The notes: generated by a model not told the origin, from the letters alone. A stretch of 15,521 nt of DNA from Campylobacterales bacterium (GCA_027080125.1 JALWSW010000163.1:1-15521), one strand, 5' to 3'; positions 7,383-15,463 are shown, counted from the first letter of the stretch. Numbers and translations are program-made.

Positions 7383-7990
7383 AATTTATCAGACCGATTG
7401 ACATCAAGCAGTTTTTTTCCGATTTCAAGCTGAGCGGGAGTATTGATATTGAAAAAGGAGACAAGGTCTTTGTCAAATTTTCTCATTTCCTTCTCGTAAA
7501 TATAGCGGACCTTCAGTTTTCTCAACATCGTCTTTAGCGAAAATATATTGTTCTTTAATGCTTCCTGAATGACATTCAAACAGCTTTTTTTGTAGAATGC
7601 GAATGTGGTTTGCGGCATTTCATAAAACGGAACAACCGCATCTATATTACCAGATAATTTGGAGCCCAGAAATCGGATAAGACCCTTTTGCGCAAGCGGC
7701 ATATCACCTGATATCAAAAATACCGCTTCCTGCTCAACCGTTTTGAGAGCAGAATAGAGACCGACCAGTGGAGTTGATGCCGGATACAGATCAGGTATAA
7801 AAAATTTATCTTCTATATAACGATTCGAGGTTTCCTTGCCTGAGACGTAAACCGGAAACAGCTCGGAAACCGTCGAGATGACATAATCAATCATCCTGTT
7901 TCCGGAAATCTCTATTATCAGTTTATTTCGTCTCATTCTGCTGGAGCTGCCACCAGCCAAAACGACACCGGCAACCCCGACAGAAACAAT
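7379..7990 (-). CDS. mobA: Molybdenum cofactor guanylyltransferase MobA
   Basis: MobA transfers GMP from GTP to molybdopterin. The nucleotide loop LAGGSSSRM, the GDMP segment (VFLISGDMPL) and the C-terminal FFNINTPAQLE identify it. The start is problematic. The only TTG (7958-7960) encodes the Leu of LAGG, which would delete the first beta strand. The frame stays open upstream to a stop at 8030-8032 and encodes VGVAGVV just before LAGG, as expected for the family, yet it contains no ATG, GTG or TTG. The best-placed non-standard candidate is ATT at 7988-7990, shortly after an AGAGTAGG stretch and overlapping the end of the upstream DUF2892 gene. That start gives 203 residues. The usual RMG after the loop reads RMRRNK here. 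It is last in the minus-strand gene series. Confidence 0.82.
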   Translation of the reverse strand: MVSVGVAGVVLAGGSSSRMRRNKLIIEISGNRMIDYVISTVSELFPVYVSGKETSNRYIEDKFFIPDLYPASTPLVGLYSALKTVEQEAVFLISGDMPLAQKGLIRFLGSKLSGNIDAVVPFYEMPQTTFAFYKKSCLNVIQEALKNNIFSLKTMLRKLKVRYIYEKEMRKFDKDLVSFFNINTPAQLEIGKKLLDVNRSDKF

Positions 7991-7995
7991 ATTAC

Positions 7996-8184
7996 CTACT
8001 CTTTTACTCCGAGTTTTATGAGTATTTTCTCAAGCAGACACCAGTCCGTAAATGCCGATTGCATCATGTTAGCACCTACAAATAGCGTGAATGCAAACCA
8101 CCATTTATTGACAAAAAGTCCCAGAAGAACGGATGCTACGACGAAAAATCCAGGTATCAAACGCATATAAGCCTTTAAATTCAT
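7996..8184 (-). CDS. YgaP-like (DUF2892) small membrane protein
   Basis: This 62-residue protein has two predicted membrane helices (about residues 10-24 and 28-42) joined by NKWW. It ends in the family's typical segment QSAFTDWCLLEKILIKLGV, as in the transmembrane domain fused to rhodanese in YgaP. The role of stand-alone members is not established; the Cys in the DWC motif is usually present. The ATG at 8184 has AAGGAG (8193-8198) eight bases upstream. It lies 18 bases after porB and its stop falls in the start region of mobA, so it probably rides on the por transcript. Confidence 0.75.
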   Translation of the reverse strand: MNLKAYMRLIPGFFVVASVLLGLFVNKWWFAFTLFVGANMMQSAFTDWCLLEKILIKLGVKE

Positions 8185-8202
8185 CTCTGCTTCTCCTTAA
8201 AA

Positions 8203-9153
8203 TTAAAAGCCTGCCTTTTCCCGTTCCAAAAGAAACTCCCAACGCTCATCGGTCAGTTTTTGAATTCTCTCAAGCGTTTCTTTACCCTGAGGTGTAAACA
8301 GATGTGCATAGCGTTTTTGACCTTTAAGATATGCCTCTACTGGCAGTTTATTTTTTGGTTTGACATTTACCTTACTTCTTCTGTTTTCAATCTCATAGAG
8401 AGGCCAGATGCAGGTCTCAACGGCAAGTTTTGCATAATTTATGGTATCTTTCGGGTCATATCCCCAACCGGTTGTGCATGGCTGAATAACATTCAGATAC
8501 GCCGGTCCGTTCTGCTTGAGCCCCTTTTTGACCTTTTTGATCAAATCCATCCAGTGCGACGGTGAGGCTTGCGCCGCATAGATTCCGTGAGCTCCCATTA
8601 TCTCTACAATCTCTTTGCGCTTCTGTTTTTTTCCTATCGGGTCGATTGCTCCTACTGCGGAGGTTGTTGTTCTTGTACCATACGGGGTTGCGCTTGATCT
8701 CTGATTGCCCGTATTTTGATATGCCTCGTTGTCATCACAGACATACAAAAACCGATGCCCTCTCTCTGCTGCCCCTGATAACGCCTGAAGTCCTATATCG
8801 TAGGTTCCTCCGTCACTTCCAAACGCAATGAAGACAATTTTATCATTATCAAGCTTTCCTCTTCTTGATAATGATCTATACATAGCCTCTGCGCCTGAAA
8901 TAGTAGCTGCGGCATTTTCAAACGCATTATGTATCCAAGGGATATTCCAGCTTGAATACGGATACAATCCGGTGCAGACCTCCAGACATCCGGTCGCATT
9001 TGACATAACCGGCTGATATCCTTCTTGTAAGGCAGTATTGAGGACCATCCTGATAATAATCGAATGTCCGCATCCGGGACACAGCCGATGCCCTCCTTCC
9101 AAAGATTCTTTATTCAATGCAAGTTTATTTAAAAACGAAAGTTTTTTTGCCAT
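8203..9153 (-). CDS. porB: Pyruvate:acceptor (ferredoxin/flavodoxin) oxidoreductase, beta subunit
   Basis: The beta subunit carries thiamine diphosphate and one 4Fe-4S cluster of the enzyme that converts pyruvate and CoA to acetyl-CoA and CO2 while reducing ferredoxin or flavodoxin. Cluster cysteines by family comparison are C25 and C28 (CPGCGH), C56 (NATGC) and C226 (IQPCTTGW). The diphosphate/magnesium motif is at 112-121 and reads GSDGGTYDIG, followed by DNEAYQNTG with N142 and N147 and then QRSSATPYG. The usual GDGG is SDGG here. The length of 316 residues is normal. The ATG has a strong AGAGGAGG site between it and the porA stop 14 bases away. It is the last of four por genes. Pyruvate is the likeliest substrate from subunit similarity, but a related 2-oxoacid cannot be excluded. 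Confidence 0.9.
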   Translation of the reverse strand: MAKKLSFLNKLALNKESLEGGHRLCPGCGHSIIIRMVLNTALQEGYQPVMSNATGCLEVCTGLYPYSSWNIPWIHNAFENAAATISGAEAMYRSLSRRGKLDNDKIVFIAFGSDGGTYDIGLQALSGAAERGHRFLYVCDDNEAYQNTGNQRSSATPYGTRTTTSAVGAIDPIGKKQKRKEIVEIMGAHGIYAAQASPSHWMDLIKKVKKGLKQNGPAYLNVIQPCTTGWGYDPKDTINYAKLAVETCIWPLYEIENRRSKVNVKPKNKLPVEAYLKGQKRYAHLFTPQGKETLERIQKLTDERWEFLLEREKAGF

Positions 9154-9167
9154 CTTTCCTCCTCTGC

Positions 9168-10343
9168 TTAAGCGCGAAGATTTATGTAGTTGACCGGGCT
9201 AACGGTCTTGCCTTCGGCTGCATCTTTGAGCTGCTCTATCACCTCTTTCACATGTTCAACGGTTGTATCGCGCCCGCCAAGACCATAGGTATAATTTATA
9301 ATAGGCACGGTTGAATTGCCATACATCGCAGATCTCACATCCGTGCACAGTGCGGCGGTTTGAGCACCTGCTGATATACATCTGTCAAATACGCCTATCG
9401 CTTTTGCCCCTTTCAATGCATCTATGACATCTTTATATGGAAACGGCCTGAAAAGTTTTACGCGCACAAATCCTGCCGAGACGCCGTTTTCCCGCATCTG
9501 GTCAACCGCATCCTTGATTGTTCCGCTTACCGCACCCATTCCAACAACGATAAGTTCCGCATCATCGCTTCGATATTTTTCGATTACTCCATAAGAACGT
9601 CCGAATTTTTCGCCGAACTCTTGATCTATCTTCTTTGTAGCCTCATAGGCGCTTAGAAGCCCTTCCAACTGATTTCTTCTGTTCTCATAATACCAATCAG
9701 GCGGTGCCCAAGCTCCGAAGGTTACAGGATGCTTTGTATCCAACAGCGAAAATTTGGGATGATATTCTCCTATAAACTCTTTTACCGCCTCATCATCTTC
9801 CATATACCAGTTTTCAACCGTATGACTTATGTCAAAACCATCGGCAATCGGCATTACCGGCGTAAGAACGGATTCGGTTTCGGCAATTCTTACTCCCTGT
9901 ATAATTGTATCGTAAAACTCCTGAGAATCCTGACAGAACAGCTCCACCCATCCGGATTCCCTGACTCCATACACATCGGAAAAATCTCCGTGAATATTCA
10001 ACGGTCCCGAAAGTGCCCTTGCCACAACCGGAGCAACAATCGGAAGCCGCATCCCTGAGGCTATATACAATATTTCAAACATCAATGCCAAGCCGTTGGC
10101 ACTTGTTGCCGTCATAACCCTTCCGCCTGATGCTGAGGCTCCCACGCAGGCGCTGATTGCGGAATGCTCGGACTCAACCGTGACAAACTCTGTCGTCATC
10201 TTTCCATCGGCGATAAACTGTGAGACGTTCATCGGAATCGGGGTTGAAGGGGTAATCGGGAAAGCCGCAATTACATCCGGATTTATCTGTCTTATTGCAT
10301 GTGCGGCTGCTTCATTGCCTGATAATGCAACTCTTTTGCTCAT
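9168..10343 (-). CDS. porA: Pyruvate:acceptor oxidoreductase, alpha subunit
   Basis: The alpha subunit binds 2-oxoacid and thiamine diphosphate at the interface with PorB. Diagnostic segments are FPITPSTPIP (28-37), VESEHSAISA (56-65), and GASASGGRVMTATSANGLALMFE (68-90, the residues that pack against the cofactor). The C-terminal half has the transketolase-C-like fold with VRVKLFRPFP and the terminal tail. The length of 391 residues fits separate alpha subunits. The ATG lies 2 bases after the stop of porD, so translation is probably coupled. The order gamma-delta-alpha-beta is the one I recall for four-subunit enzymes such as that of Helicobacter pylori. Confidence 0.92.
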   Translation of the reverse strand: MSKRVALSGNEAAAHAIRQINPDVIAAFPITPSTPIPMNVSQFIADGKMTTEFVTVESEHSAISACVGASASGGRVMTATSANGLALMFEILYIASGMRLPIVAPVVARALSGPLNIHGDFSDVYGVRESGWVELFCQDSQEFYDTIIQGVRIAETESVLTPVMPIADGFDISHTVENWYMEDDEAVKEFIGEYHPKFSLLDTKHPVTFGAWAPPDWYYENRRNQLEGLLSAYEATKKIDQEFGEKFGRSYGVIEKYRSDDAELIVVGMGAVSGTIKDAVDQMRENGVSAGFVRVKLFRPFPYKDVIDALKGAKAIGVFDRCISAGAQTAALCTDVRSAMYGNSTVPIINYTYGLGGRDTTVEHVKEVIEQLKDAAEGKTVSPVNYINLRA

Positions 10344-10345
10344 TT

Positions 10346-10729
10346 TTACTCCTTATTAAAGGCTGTCTTGATTTTTTCTTCCAAAGAAAGATCCTTTGCC
10401 TCTTCTTCCGGCAGCATAGTTAAAGACTTAGGATCGGTAGGACATTGTTCAACGCAGATACCGCAACCCTTGCACTTAAAATAGTCAATACCTGCCATAT
10501 GCCCTTCTTTGGTTATTATTGCCGTATCCGGACATCCTAGCCAGCACATCATACAATCTATGCAGGTATCGGCATTCCAAACCGGTTGCTCGTTACGCCA
10601 GGAACCGGTTTCATATGTCCTGCTGTTGCCTGCCTCAGTTACCATACCTCCTATTTCTATAGATCTCCAGCCCAGCAGATTGCCGTTTTTATCACATCCG
10701 GGGATTATAAAATCGTTCTTTCCGCTCAT
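10346..10729 (-). CDS. porD: Pyruvate:acceptor oxidoreductase, delta subunit (2[4Fe-4S] ferredoxin-like)
   Basis: This 127-residue electron-transfer subunit has two four-cysteine sets for 4Fe-4S clusters: C56, C59, C62, C66 (CIDCMMCWLGCP) and C86, C89, C92, C96 (CKGCGICVEQCP). The first 45 residues are the N-terminal extension typical of delta subunits, including GSWRNEQPVWN. It passes electrons from the PorB cluster to external ferredoxin or flavodoxin. The segment GIDYFKCKGCG and the following CPTDPKSLTM resemble delta subunits of the Helicobacter type. Its ATG starts one base after the stop of porG. Confidence 0.92.
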   Translation of the reverse strand: MSGKNDFIIPGCDKNGNLLGWRSIEIGGMVTEAGNSRTYETGSWRNEQPVWNADTCIDCMMCWLGCPDTAIITKEGHMAGIDYFKCKGCGICVEQCPTDPKSLTMLPEEEAKDLSLEEKIKTAFNKE

Positions 10730-10730
10730 T

Positions 10731-11312
10731 TTAAGAAATCTCCTCGAAGGCTCTTCCTATGGAACGCAGATTGCCCTCTATTACTTTATTTGAAAATTTT
10801 CCCTGTTCCTCGAAAAGTTCCTTTGTAATCTTTAAAATCTCATCTTTGGAAAAAATTCCCGTAATTTTTGCCAGCGCACCCATCATCGGAGCGTTGGGAA
10901 TTGCCTTTCCGAGCTCTTCCTTGCTTATTCGGTTAGCATCTACGACATACACTTTGAAACGGTTCGGATCGATGCCAATCTCTTTGACAATCTCATCTTT
11001 TTCTTTAGCCGAGTTGATGATAATGCTTGCTCCTTCTTTTGCTCCTTCTGCAACATTGACTATTCCAACCAGACTCGGATCCAAAAGAATCACAACATCA
11101 GGTGCCATATTCAAAGAGTGTCGCCTTATCGGAGAGTCCTCGATTCGTGTAAATGCCGCAACCGGAGCTCCGCGTTTTTCGGCTCCATATATCGCAAATC
11201 CTTGTACATATTTATTCGGATCATACGCAACCAACTCAGCAATGGTCTTTGCGGCGGTGACTGCCCCCTGACCGGCTCTGCCATGCCAGCGTATATTGAG
11301 TTTTGAGGCCAT
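10731..11312 (-). CDS. porG: Pyruvate:acceptor oxidoreductase, gamma subunit
   Basis: The gamma subunit is the 193-residue module that binds between alpha and beta and helps place CoA. The N-terminal NIRWHGRAGQGAVTAAKTIA is the family hallmark, followed by GAEKRGAPVAAFTRI and a NAPMMGALAKITG segment. I chose ATG at 11312 because AAGGAGGGG lies at 11317-11325, directly in front; the longer frame from 11339 would begin upstream of this site and has none of its own. A promoter lies at 11343-11370. This is the first gene of the por group. Confidence 0.92.
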   Translation of the reverse strand: MASKLNIRWHGRAGQGAVTAAKTIAELVAYDPNKYVQGFAIYGAEKRGAPVAAFTRIEDSPIRRHSLNMAPDVVILLDPSLVGIVNVAEGAKEGASIIINSAKEKDEIVKEIGIDPNRFKVYVVDANRISKEELGKAIPNAPMMGALAKITGIFSKDEILKITKELFEEQGKFSNKVIEGNLRSIGRAFEEIS

Positions 11313-11316
11313 TTTA

Positions 11317-11325
11317 CCCCTCCTT
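11317..11325 (-). promoter_or_regulatory. Strong ribosome binding site that fixes the porG start
   Basis: On the minus strand AAGGAGGGG stands four bases before ATG 11312. It supports this start over the ATG at 11339, which would put the site inside the coding region. Confidence 0.75.
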
Positions 11326-11342
11326 AATAGTTTATCCATCTA

Positions 11343-11370
11343 ATAATAGTTTGATTAATTATGCTGTCAA
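11343..11370 (-). promoter_or_regulatory. Sigma70-type promoter of the por gene group
   Basis: On the minus strand TTGACA (11365-11370) is followed after 16 bases by TATTAT (11343-11348), one mismatch from consensus. It sits in the only sizeable gap (65 bases) of the minus-strand gene series, between the thioesterase stop and porG. Confidence 0.7.
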
Positions 11371-11377
11371 ATAGTTT

Positions 11378-11764
11378 TTATGCCAAATTTAAACAGTTGC
11401 GCCACTTTTTAGGAAGAAGTATCGGCTTTTTCTCCTCGTTCATACATACCGAATCGATTGTAGCCTCGCAGATTAGCTCCGTCTCTACCGTTAATTTATA
11501 CTGAAACAGGATACTTGCCGCCTTTATCGAACCGATTGTAACATCAACATTTAGAATATCTCCGAATTCAGCCGGTTTTCTATATCTGATATTGACCTTT
11601 CTTACCGCAAGATAAACCGATTTTTTATGCCATTTTGTGATATCGATGCCGCAGGCTGCCATAAAATCGGTTTTGGCTCGTTCGAGAAACTTGAGATAGT
11701 TTGCAAAATACACCACACCGGCGGCATCCGTATCCTCGTAATAAATCTTATATCTAAATCTCAT
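11378..11764 (-). CDS. YbgC-type acyl-CoA thioesterase (hotdog fold)
   Basis: This 128-residue protein has the 4-hydroxybenzoyl-CoA thioesterase signature YYEDTDAAGVVYFANYLKFLE at residues 8-28. The catalytic Asp by family comparison is D13. In characterised YbgC-like proteins the substrate is a short- or medium-chain acyl-CoA or acyl carrier protein. The residue after VVY is Phe where many have His, a common variation. Its start overlaps the 3' end of pgi by 11 bases. No tol-pal genes, the usual neighbours of ybgC, are in view, so a role in envelope biology is not supported here; housekeeping of CoA esters is an inference from the pan and por neighbours. Confidence 0.83.
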   Translation of the reverse strand: MRFRYKIYYEDTDAAGVVYFANYLKFLERAKTDFMAACGIDITKWHKKSVYLAVRKVNIRYRKPAEFGDILNVDVTIGSIKAASILFQYKLTVETELICEATIDSVCMNEEKKPILLPKKWRNCLNLA

Positions 11765-12962
11765 TTTTTAAAATCTGCTTTGTAAGGCGCTTACCTAATT
11801 CTACACCTGGCTGATTGAATGCGTCAATATTTAAAATCTCTCCGGTAATAGCTGTTGCAATCATCAGATTCATCGTCAGCAAACCGAACGAATACTCCGA
11901 AGAGGAATCAACTTCAATGGAAACAACCGGCGAATCTTTTGCAATAGTTTGTTTTGTAGCCTCATATTCCGCCTGCTTTATCTCGCCTAAAGAGCGTTCT
12001 GACAGATAGTCAAACTGTTTGAATTCAGGGCTGATTCGAAGCTTTTCGCCTTTTTCCACCGGTCCCTGAATAAAGCAGAACAGCTTATCAAGCGGACCTT
12101 CTCTATAAAGCTGAAGCTGACTATGTTGATCGGATGCGCCACGCGCAACTATCGGCGTTTGACCGACCCTTACTCTATTTCCGTTTTTATCGACAAGTTT
12201 TCCAAGACTCTCAGCCCAGAGCTGACGAAACCAGTAAACGCAATGAAGCAGTTTTTCAGAATAGCAAAACAGAACGAGGTTACTTTTGCCTTTCTTTAAG
12301 AATTCCGATGCAATCACGGCAAACAGATATGCAAACGTAGGCTCTTCTGAAGCGAGATTTTTTATAGCCTGCCTTGCTCCCTCAATCAGTTTTTCCGTAT
12401 CATATCCAAGAAAATTCGCAACTGCCATTCCAACCGGGCTAAACAGTGAATATCTTCCGCCTACATTCTCCGGTATCAAAAAACGTTTGATGCCGTGCTT
12501 ATCGGCATATTCCTTCAAAAATCCGCTTTCTCCGGTGCTGATTATAATCTGCTCCTTCTGTTTTTTGTTCAGATGATTTATCAAATGGATAAAATTTGCT
12601 ATCGTTTCGGCGGTAGAGCCGGACTTGCTTACGATATGATAAAGCGTTTCAGAACTATAGGTTGAGGAAAAAAAGGAATCTCCTATATCGTCTATGAATT
12701 TTACCGATTTACTCTCTGGAACACCCAAAAACGAGCAAAGCGCCTGAGCGCCAAGCACCGATCCGCCCATTCCGACTTGCACAAAGCGCTTCCATCTGCC
12801 TTCTTGTTTTTTAAAATAGTTTGTCAACTCATCATCACTTTTTATCTGAAGAAAACCCCACCTCTTTGCAGCTTTGCGAATCGAATCTTTCAGCTCAAGG
12901 CAGCTTTTCTCTATCTTTTCTATAAGCGCTCTGTCAAAAAACTCTTTATATAAGAATTTCAT
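11754..12962 (-). CDS. pgi: Glucose-6-phosphate isomerase, short form
   Basis: The enzyme interconverts glucose 6-phosphate and fructose 6-phosphate. At 402 residues it is of the short type found in many thermophiles and anaerobes, against about 550 in Escherichia coli. Visible family motifs are VGMGGSVLGAQAL (63-75), VSKSGSTAET (111-120), which binds the sugar phosphate, and GGRYSLFSPVG (168-178). Catalytic candidates are E251 (QLWAESLGK), H280 (ASDQHSQLQ) and K391 (FNQPGVELGK). The ATG shares an ATGA overlap with the panD stop, so the two are probably translationally coupled, although the pathways differ. Confidence 0.92.
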   Translation of the reverse strand: MKFLYKEFFDRALIEKIEKSCLELKDSIRKAAKRWGFLQIKSDDELTNYFKKQEGRWKRFVQVGMGGSVLGAQALCSFLGVPESKSVKFIDDIGDSFFSSTYSSETLYHIVSKSGSTAETIANFIHLINHLNKKQKEQIIISTGESGFLKEYADKHGIKRFLIPENVGGRYSLFSPVGMAVANFLGYDTEKLIEGARQAIKNLASEEPTFAYLFAVIASEFLKKGKSNLVLFCYSEKLLHCVYWFRQLWAESLGKLVDKNGNRVRVGQTPIVARGASDQHSQLQLYREGPLDKLFCFIQGPVEKGEKLRISPEFKQFDYLSERSLGEIKQAEYEATKQTIAKDSPVVSIEVDSSSEYSFGLLTMNLMIATAITGEILNIDAFNQPGVELGKRLTKQILKNEI

Positions 12963-13315
12963 AAAATCTTTTTTATGCGATTATTTTCATCGACCAACAC
13001 GATTTTAGGCTTGAACCCTTCGAGGCGAGTTTGCTCGATCATAGCATAGGAAACGATTATTATCAGATCGCCCACCGAAGACATTCTTGCAGCCGCTCCG
13101 TTCAAACAGATTGTGCCACTTCCGGCTTCGCCATAAAGGCAATAAGTGGTATATCTATTGCCATTATTTATATCGTATATGCTTACCTGCTCATACGGTA
13201 TAATTCCGGCTGCAGTTGCCAATTCTTCATCAATCGTTATGCTTCCTTCATAGTTGAGATCTGCTTGAGTAACGGTTGCCCTATGAATTTTGCCTTTCAT
13301 CATATTAAACAGCAT
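12959..13315 (-). CDS. panD: Aspartate 1-decarboxylase proenzyme
   Basis: PanD makes beta-alanine from aspartate for pantothenate synthesis. It is made as a proenzyme that cuts itself between Gly24 and Ser25 to form the pyruvoyl cofactor, and that pair is present at the expected place (YEGSITID). K9, R54 and Y58, which line the active site in the E. coli enzyme, are conserved. The length of 118 residues is slightly below the usual 126. The ATG follows AGGGGG, which overlaps the panC stop. The gene lies 8 bases after panC. Confidence 0.94.
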   Translation of the reverse strand: MLFNMMKGKIHRATVTQADLNYEGSITIDEELATAAGIIPYEQVSIYDINNGNRYTTYCLYGEAGSGTICLNGAAARMSSVGDLIIIVSYAMIEQTRLEGFKPKIVLVDENNRIKKIL

Positions 13316-13323
13316 CTATCCCC

Positions 13324-14157
13324 CTATAGCCATATATTATCAATTAATCTTGTTTTGCCGAAAAAAACCGCCAGAGAAAGCAGGGTGTTGCCTTTCTCTA
13401 TCCTGTCAAGCTCGTTCAAATTATCTATTCTGTTAAATGAGATGTAATCGATCTTTGCCCCTTCTGCTTTTGCTATCTCCTCTCGTATCAGTTTTTTTAA
13501 ACTGTCGCAATCTTTTTCTCCGGATTCAAACGCCTTTTTCGCCCTCATTAATCCTTTATACAAAAGGGTTGCCTCTTCTCTCTGTTTTTTATCAAGATAA
13601 ACGTTTCTGCTTGAATATGCCAAGCCGTCCGGCTCTCTTACGATTTCAACCGGCACTATTGAAACAGGCATATTAAGATCGCTTACCATCTTTTTTATCA
13701 CGATTAACTGCTGGGCGTCTTTTTTTCCGAAAAACGCAAAATCGGGCATAACCATCATAAAAAGTTTTGCAACAATTGTAGTAACGCCTTCAAAATGCGT
13801 CGGTCTGCTTTTTCCCTCAAGCACCTCCGTCAGCTTCTTGACCTTTACGGTTGTAAGAAAATCTTCCGGATAAACCTCTTTGTCGGAAGGATAAAAAATC
13901 AGATCTGCTCCGTTTTCCAAACAAACCGATCTGTCATGCTCAAAGTCTCTCGGATAGCTGGAAAAATCCTCATCAGGTGCAAACTGCGTCGGATTGACAA
14001 AAATCGATACCACAACAGTTTTGCACATAAGGCGGGCTTTTTTTATCAACTGCGCATGACCTTTGTGCAGATAGCCCATCGTAGGAACAAATCCTATCGG
14101 TCGGGGCGAATTTTTTATGAGCGAACGCAGTTCATCAATCGTTTCTACAGTTTTCAT
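13324..14157 (-). CDS. panC: Pantothenate synthetase (pantoate--beta-alanine ligase)
   Basis: PanC joins pantoate and beta-alanine using ATP through a pantoyl-adenylate. I chose ATG at 14157 (MKTVETIDELR): it lies 1 base after the panB stop, has GGA six bases upstream and matches family N-termini. An ATG at 14181 would add eight residues inside panB. The nucleotide-binding signature VPTMGYLHKGH spans 24-34. VNPTQF, FGKKDAQQ and REPDGLAYSSRNVYL follow. The protein is 277 residues, normal for the family. It lies between panB and panD in a complete panBCD run. Confidence 0.94.
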   Translation of the reverse strand: MKTVETIDELRSLIKNSPRPIGFVPTMGYLHKGHAQLIKKARLMCKTVVVSIFVNPTQFAPDEDFSSYPRDFEHDRSVCLENGADLIFYPSDKEVYPEDFLTTVKVKKLTEVLEGKSRPTHFEGVTTIVAKLFMMVMPDFAFFGKKDAQQLIVIKKMVSDLNMPVSIVPVEIVREPDGLAYSSRNVYLDKKQREEATLLYKGLMRAKKAFESGEKDCDSLKKLIREEIAKAEGAKIDYISFNRIDNLNELDRIEKGNTLLSLAVFFGKTRLIDNIWL

Positions 14158-14158
14158 A

Positions 14159-14941
14159 TTAATTCCAGCTATGAGCCTCATCCGGGAATTTCCCGGTCTT
14201 GACCTCTGAAGAATAGTTTTTTATGGCATCTACGGCAATCTCTCGCAGTCTTGCATAGCGTTTTACAAATTTCGGTTTGAATTTGTCAAATAGCCCCAAT
14301 AAATCGTGATATACCAAAACCTGCCCGTCGCAATAGACTCCCGCTCCTATTCCTATGGTCGGAATCGATATTGATTCGGTTATGAGTTTTGCAAGATATG
14401 CAGGCACAGCTTCAAGCACAATTGAAAATGCTCCCGATTGCTCAAGCTGTTTTGCAGCCTCAACCAGCTCTTTTGCAGACTGTTCGTCTTTTCCTTGCAG
14501 GTGATAGCCTCCGAGCTGATTTACCGATTGCGGCGTCAGTCCGAGATGACCCATCACGGGAATTCCGATTGAAACAAGTGATTTGACAAGCTTTGGATGA
14601 TTTCCTTCGATTTTTACCGCCTTTGCCCCTTTTTTGAGAAAAGCCCCGGCATTTTTGATGGCGCTGGGAAGATCGGTCTGATACGATAAAAACGGCATAT
14701 CGGCAATAACCGGAACAGCTCCGGCTCCCTTTAGAACAATACCTGTATGATAGAGCATTATATCCATCGAAACCGGCAATGTAGAGCTGTTGCCATCAAT
14801 TACCATAGAAAGAGAATCGCCTACAAGAATAAGATCGATTCCCGCCTCTCTGGCAATATCTGCCTGCGTAAAGTCGTAAGCTGTTATCATGGCGATTTTT
14901 TCGCCCCGTTGTTTCTTTTTTACAAGGTCGGTCAGTTCCAT
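14159..14941 (-). CDS. panB: 3-methyl-2-oxobutanoate hydroxymethyltransferase
   Basis: PanB adds a hydroxymethyl group from methylene-tetrahydrofolate to 2-oxoisovalerate to form ketopantoate, the first committed step to pantothenate. Metal and substrate residues visible are D42-S43 (VGDSLSM), D81 (ADMPFLSYQ), E112 (VKIEGNHP) and the catalytic-site E178 (VLEAVPAYLA). MGHLGLTPQSVNQLGG is also typical. The length of 260 residues is normal. The ATG is preceded by AAGGAGG immediately after the folK stop. panE, for the next step, is not in the window. Confidence 0.94.
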   Translation of the reverse strand: MELTDLVKKKQRGEKIAMITAYDFTQADIAREAGIDLILVGDSLSMVIDGNSSTLPVSMDIMLYHTGIVLKGAGAVPVIADMPFLSYQTDLPSAIKNAGAFLKKGAKAVKIEGNHPKLVKSLVSIGIPVMGHLGLTPQSVNQLGGYHLQGKDEQSAKELVEAAKQLEQSGAFSIVLEAVPAYLAKLITESISIPTIGIGAGVYCDGQVLVYHDLLGLFDKFKPKFVKRYARLREIAVDAIKNYSSEVKTGKFPDEAHSWN

Positions 14942-14953
14942 GGCTTCCTCCTT

Positions 14954-15463
14954 TCAGGTAAACCTGTTTTTTTGTATCTTTCTCACTTTTTGAATTGCAA
15001 AGGCTTCTCTCCTTTCACGGTAGAGAGCTTTCAAGGTTTTTTGCAATCCGGGATAGATCCAATCTCCTGCAATCTCGCATGCAGGCTTTATGGCGAATTT
15101 TCGCCTTAACAATTCCTTGTGCGGAATAATTAAACGCCTACTATATATTAGTTTAACATCAAAAAGCAGGATGTCAATATCTATTGTCCTTGGTCCCCAT
15201 CTGAGCGACTCTTTTCTTCCCAATTCCGATTCAACAGCTTTAAGAAAGCTGAGAAGCTCGAACGGATTCATCTCTGTTTCAACCTTTATGCAGAGGTTAA
15301 GAAAGTCCGGTTGATTAACGTATCCTATCGGCTCGGTTTCATAAAGACTCGAGACTCTTTTAATAACCAGATGCCTCTCAAGAGCAGCAAGAGCCTTTGA
15401 TATGTTCTCTTCTCTGTTGCCTAAATTACTCCCTATACCAAGAAGAACTTCAGATTGAGGCAA
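14954..15463 (-). CDS. folK: 2-amino-4-hydroxy-6-hydroxymethyldihydropteridine pyrophosphokinase
   Basis: FolK moves pyrophosphate from ATP to the pterin alcohol in folate synthesis. GIGSNLGNREENI (9-21), YETEPIGYVNQPDFLN near 41-56 and GPRTIDIDILLFD near 89-102 are the HPPK signatures, including the paired aspartates that bind magnesium. The start is TTG at 15463: the frame has a stop at 15482-15484 and offers only this TTG or a CTG at 15473-15475. No clear ribosome binding site is seen and the start overlaps the end of the upstream frame by 14 bases, suggesting coupled translation. Folate supplies the one-carbon donor of PanB, the next gene. Confidence 0.92.
   Translation of the reverse strand: MPQSEVLLGIGSNLGNREENISKALAALERHLVIKRVSSLYETEPIGYVNQPDFLNLCIKVETEMNPFELLSFLKAVESELGRKESLRWGPRTIDIDILLFDVKLIYSRRLIIPHKELLRRKFAIKPACEIAGDWIYPGLQKTLKALYRERREAFAIQKVRKIQKNRFT

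Noticed and set aside
10759..11271. A 170-codon open frame on the plus strand opposite porG
   Set aside because: It is antisense to a gene with unmistakable family motifs and has no ribosome binding site or recognisable domain; it arises from the codon pattern of porG.
11313..11339. Upstream ATG for porG at 11339
   Set aside because: It would translate through the strong ribosome binding site of ATG 11312 and add residues not seen in the family.
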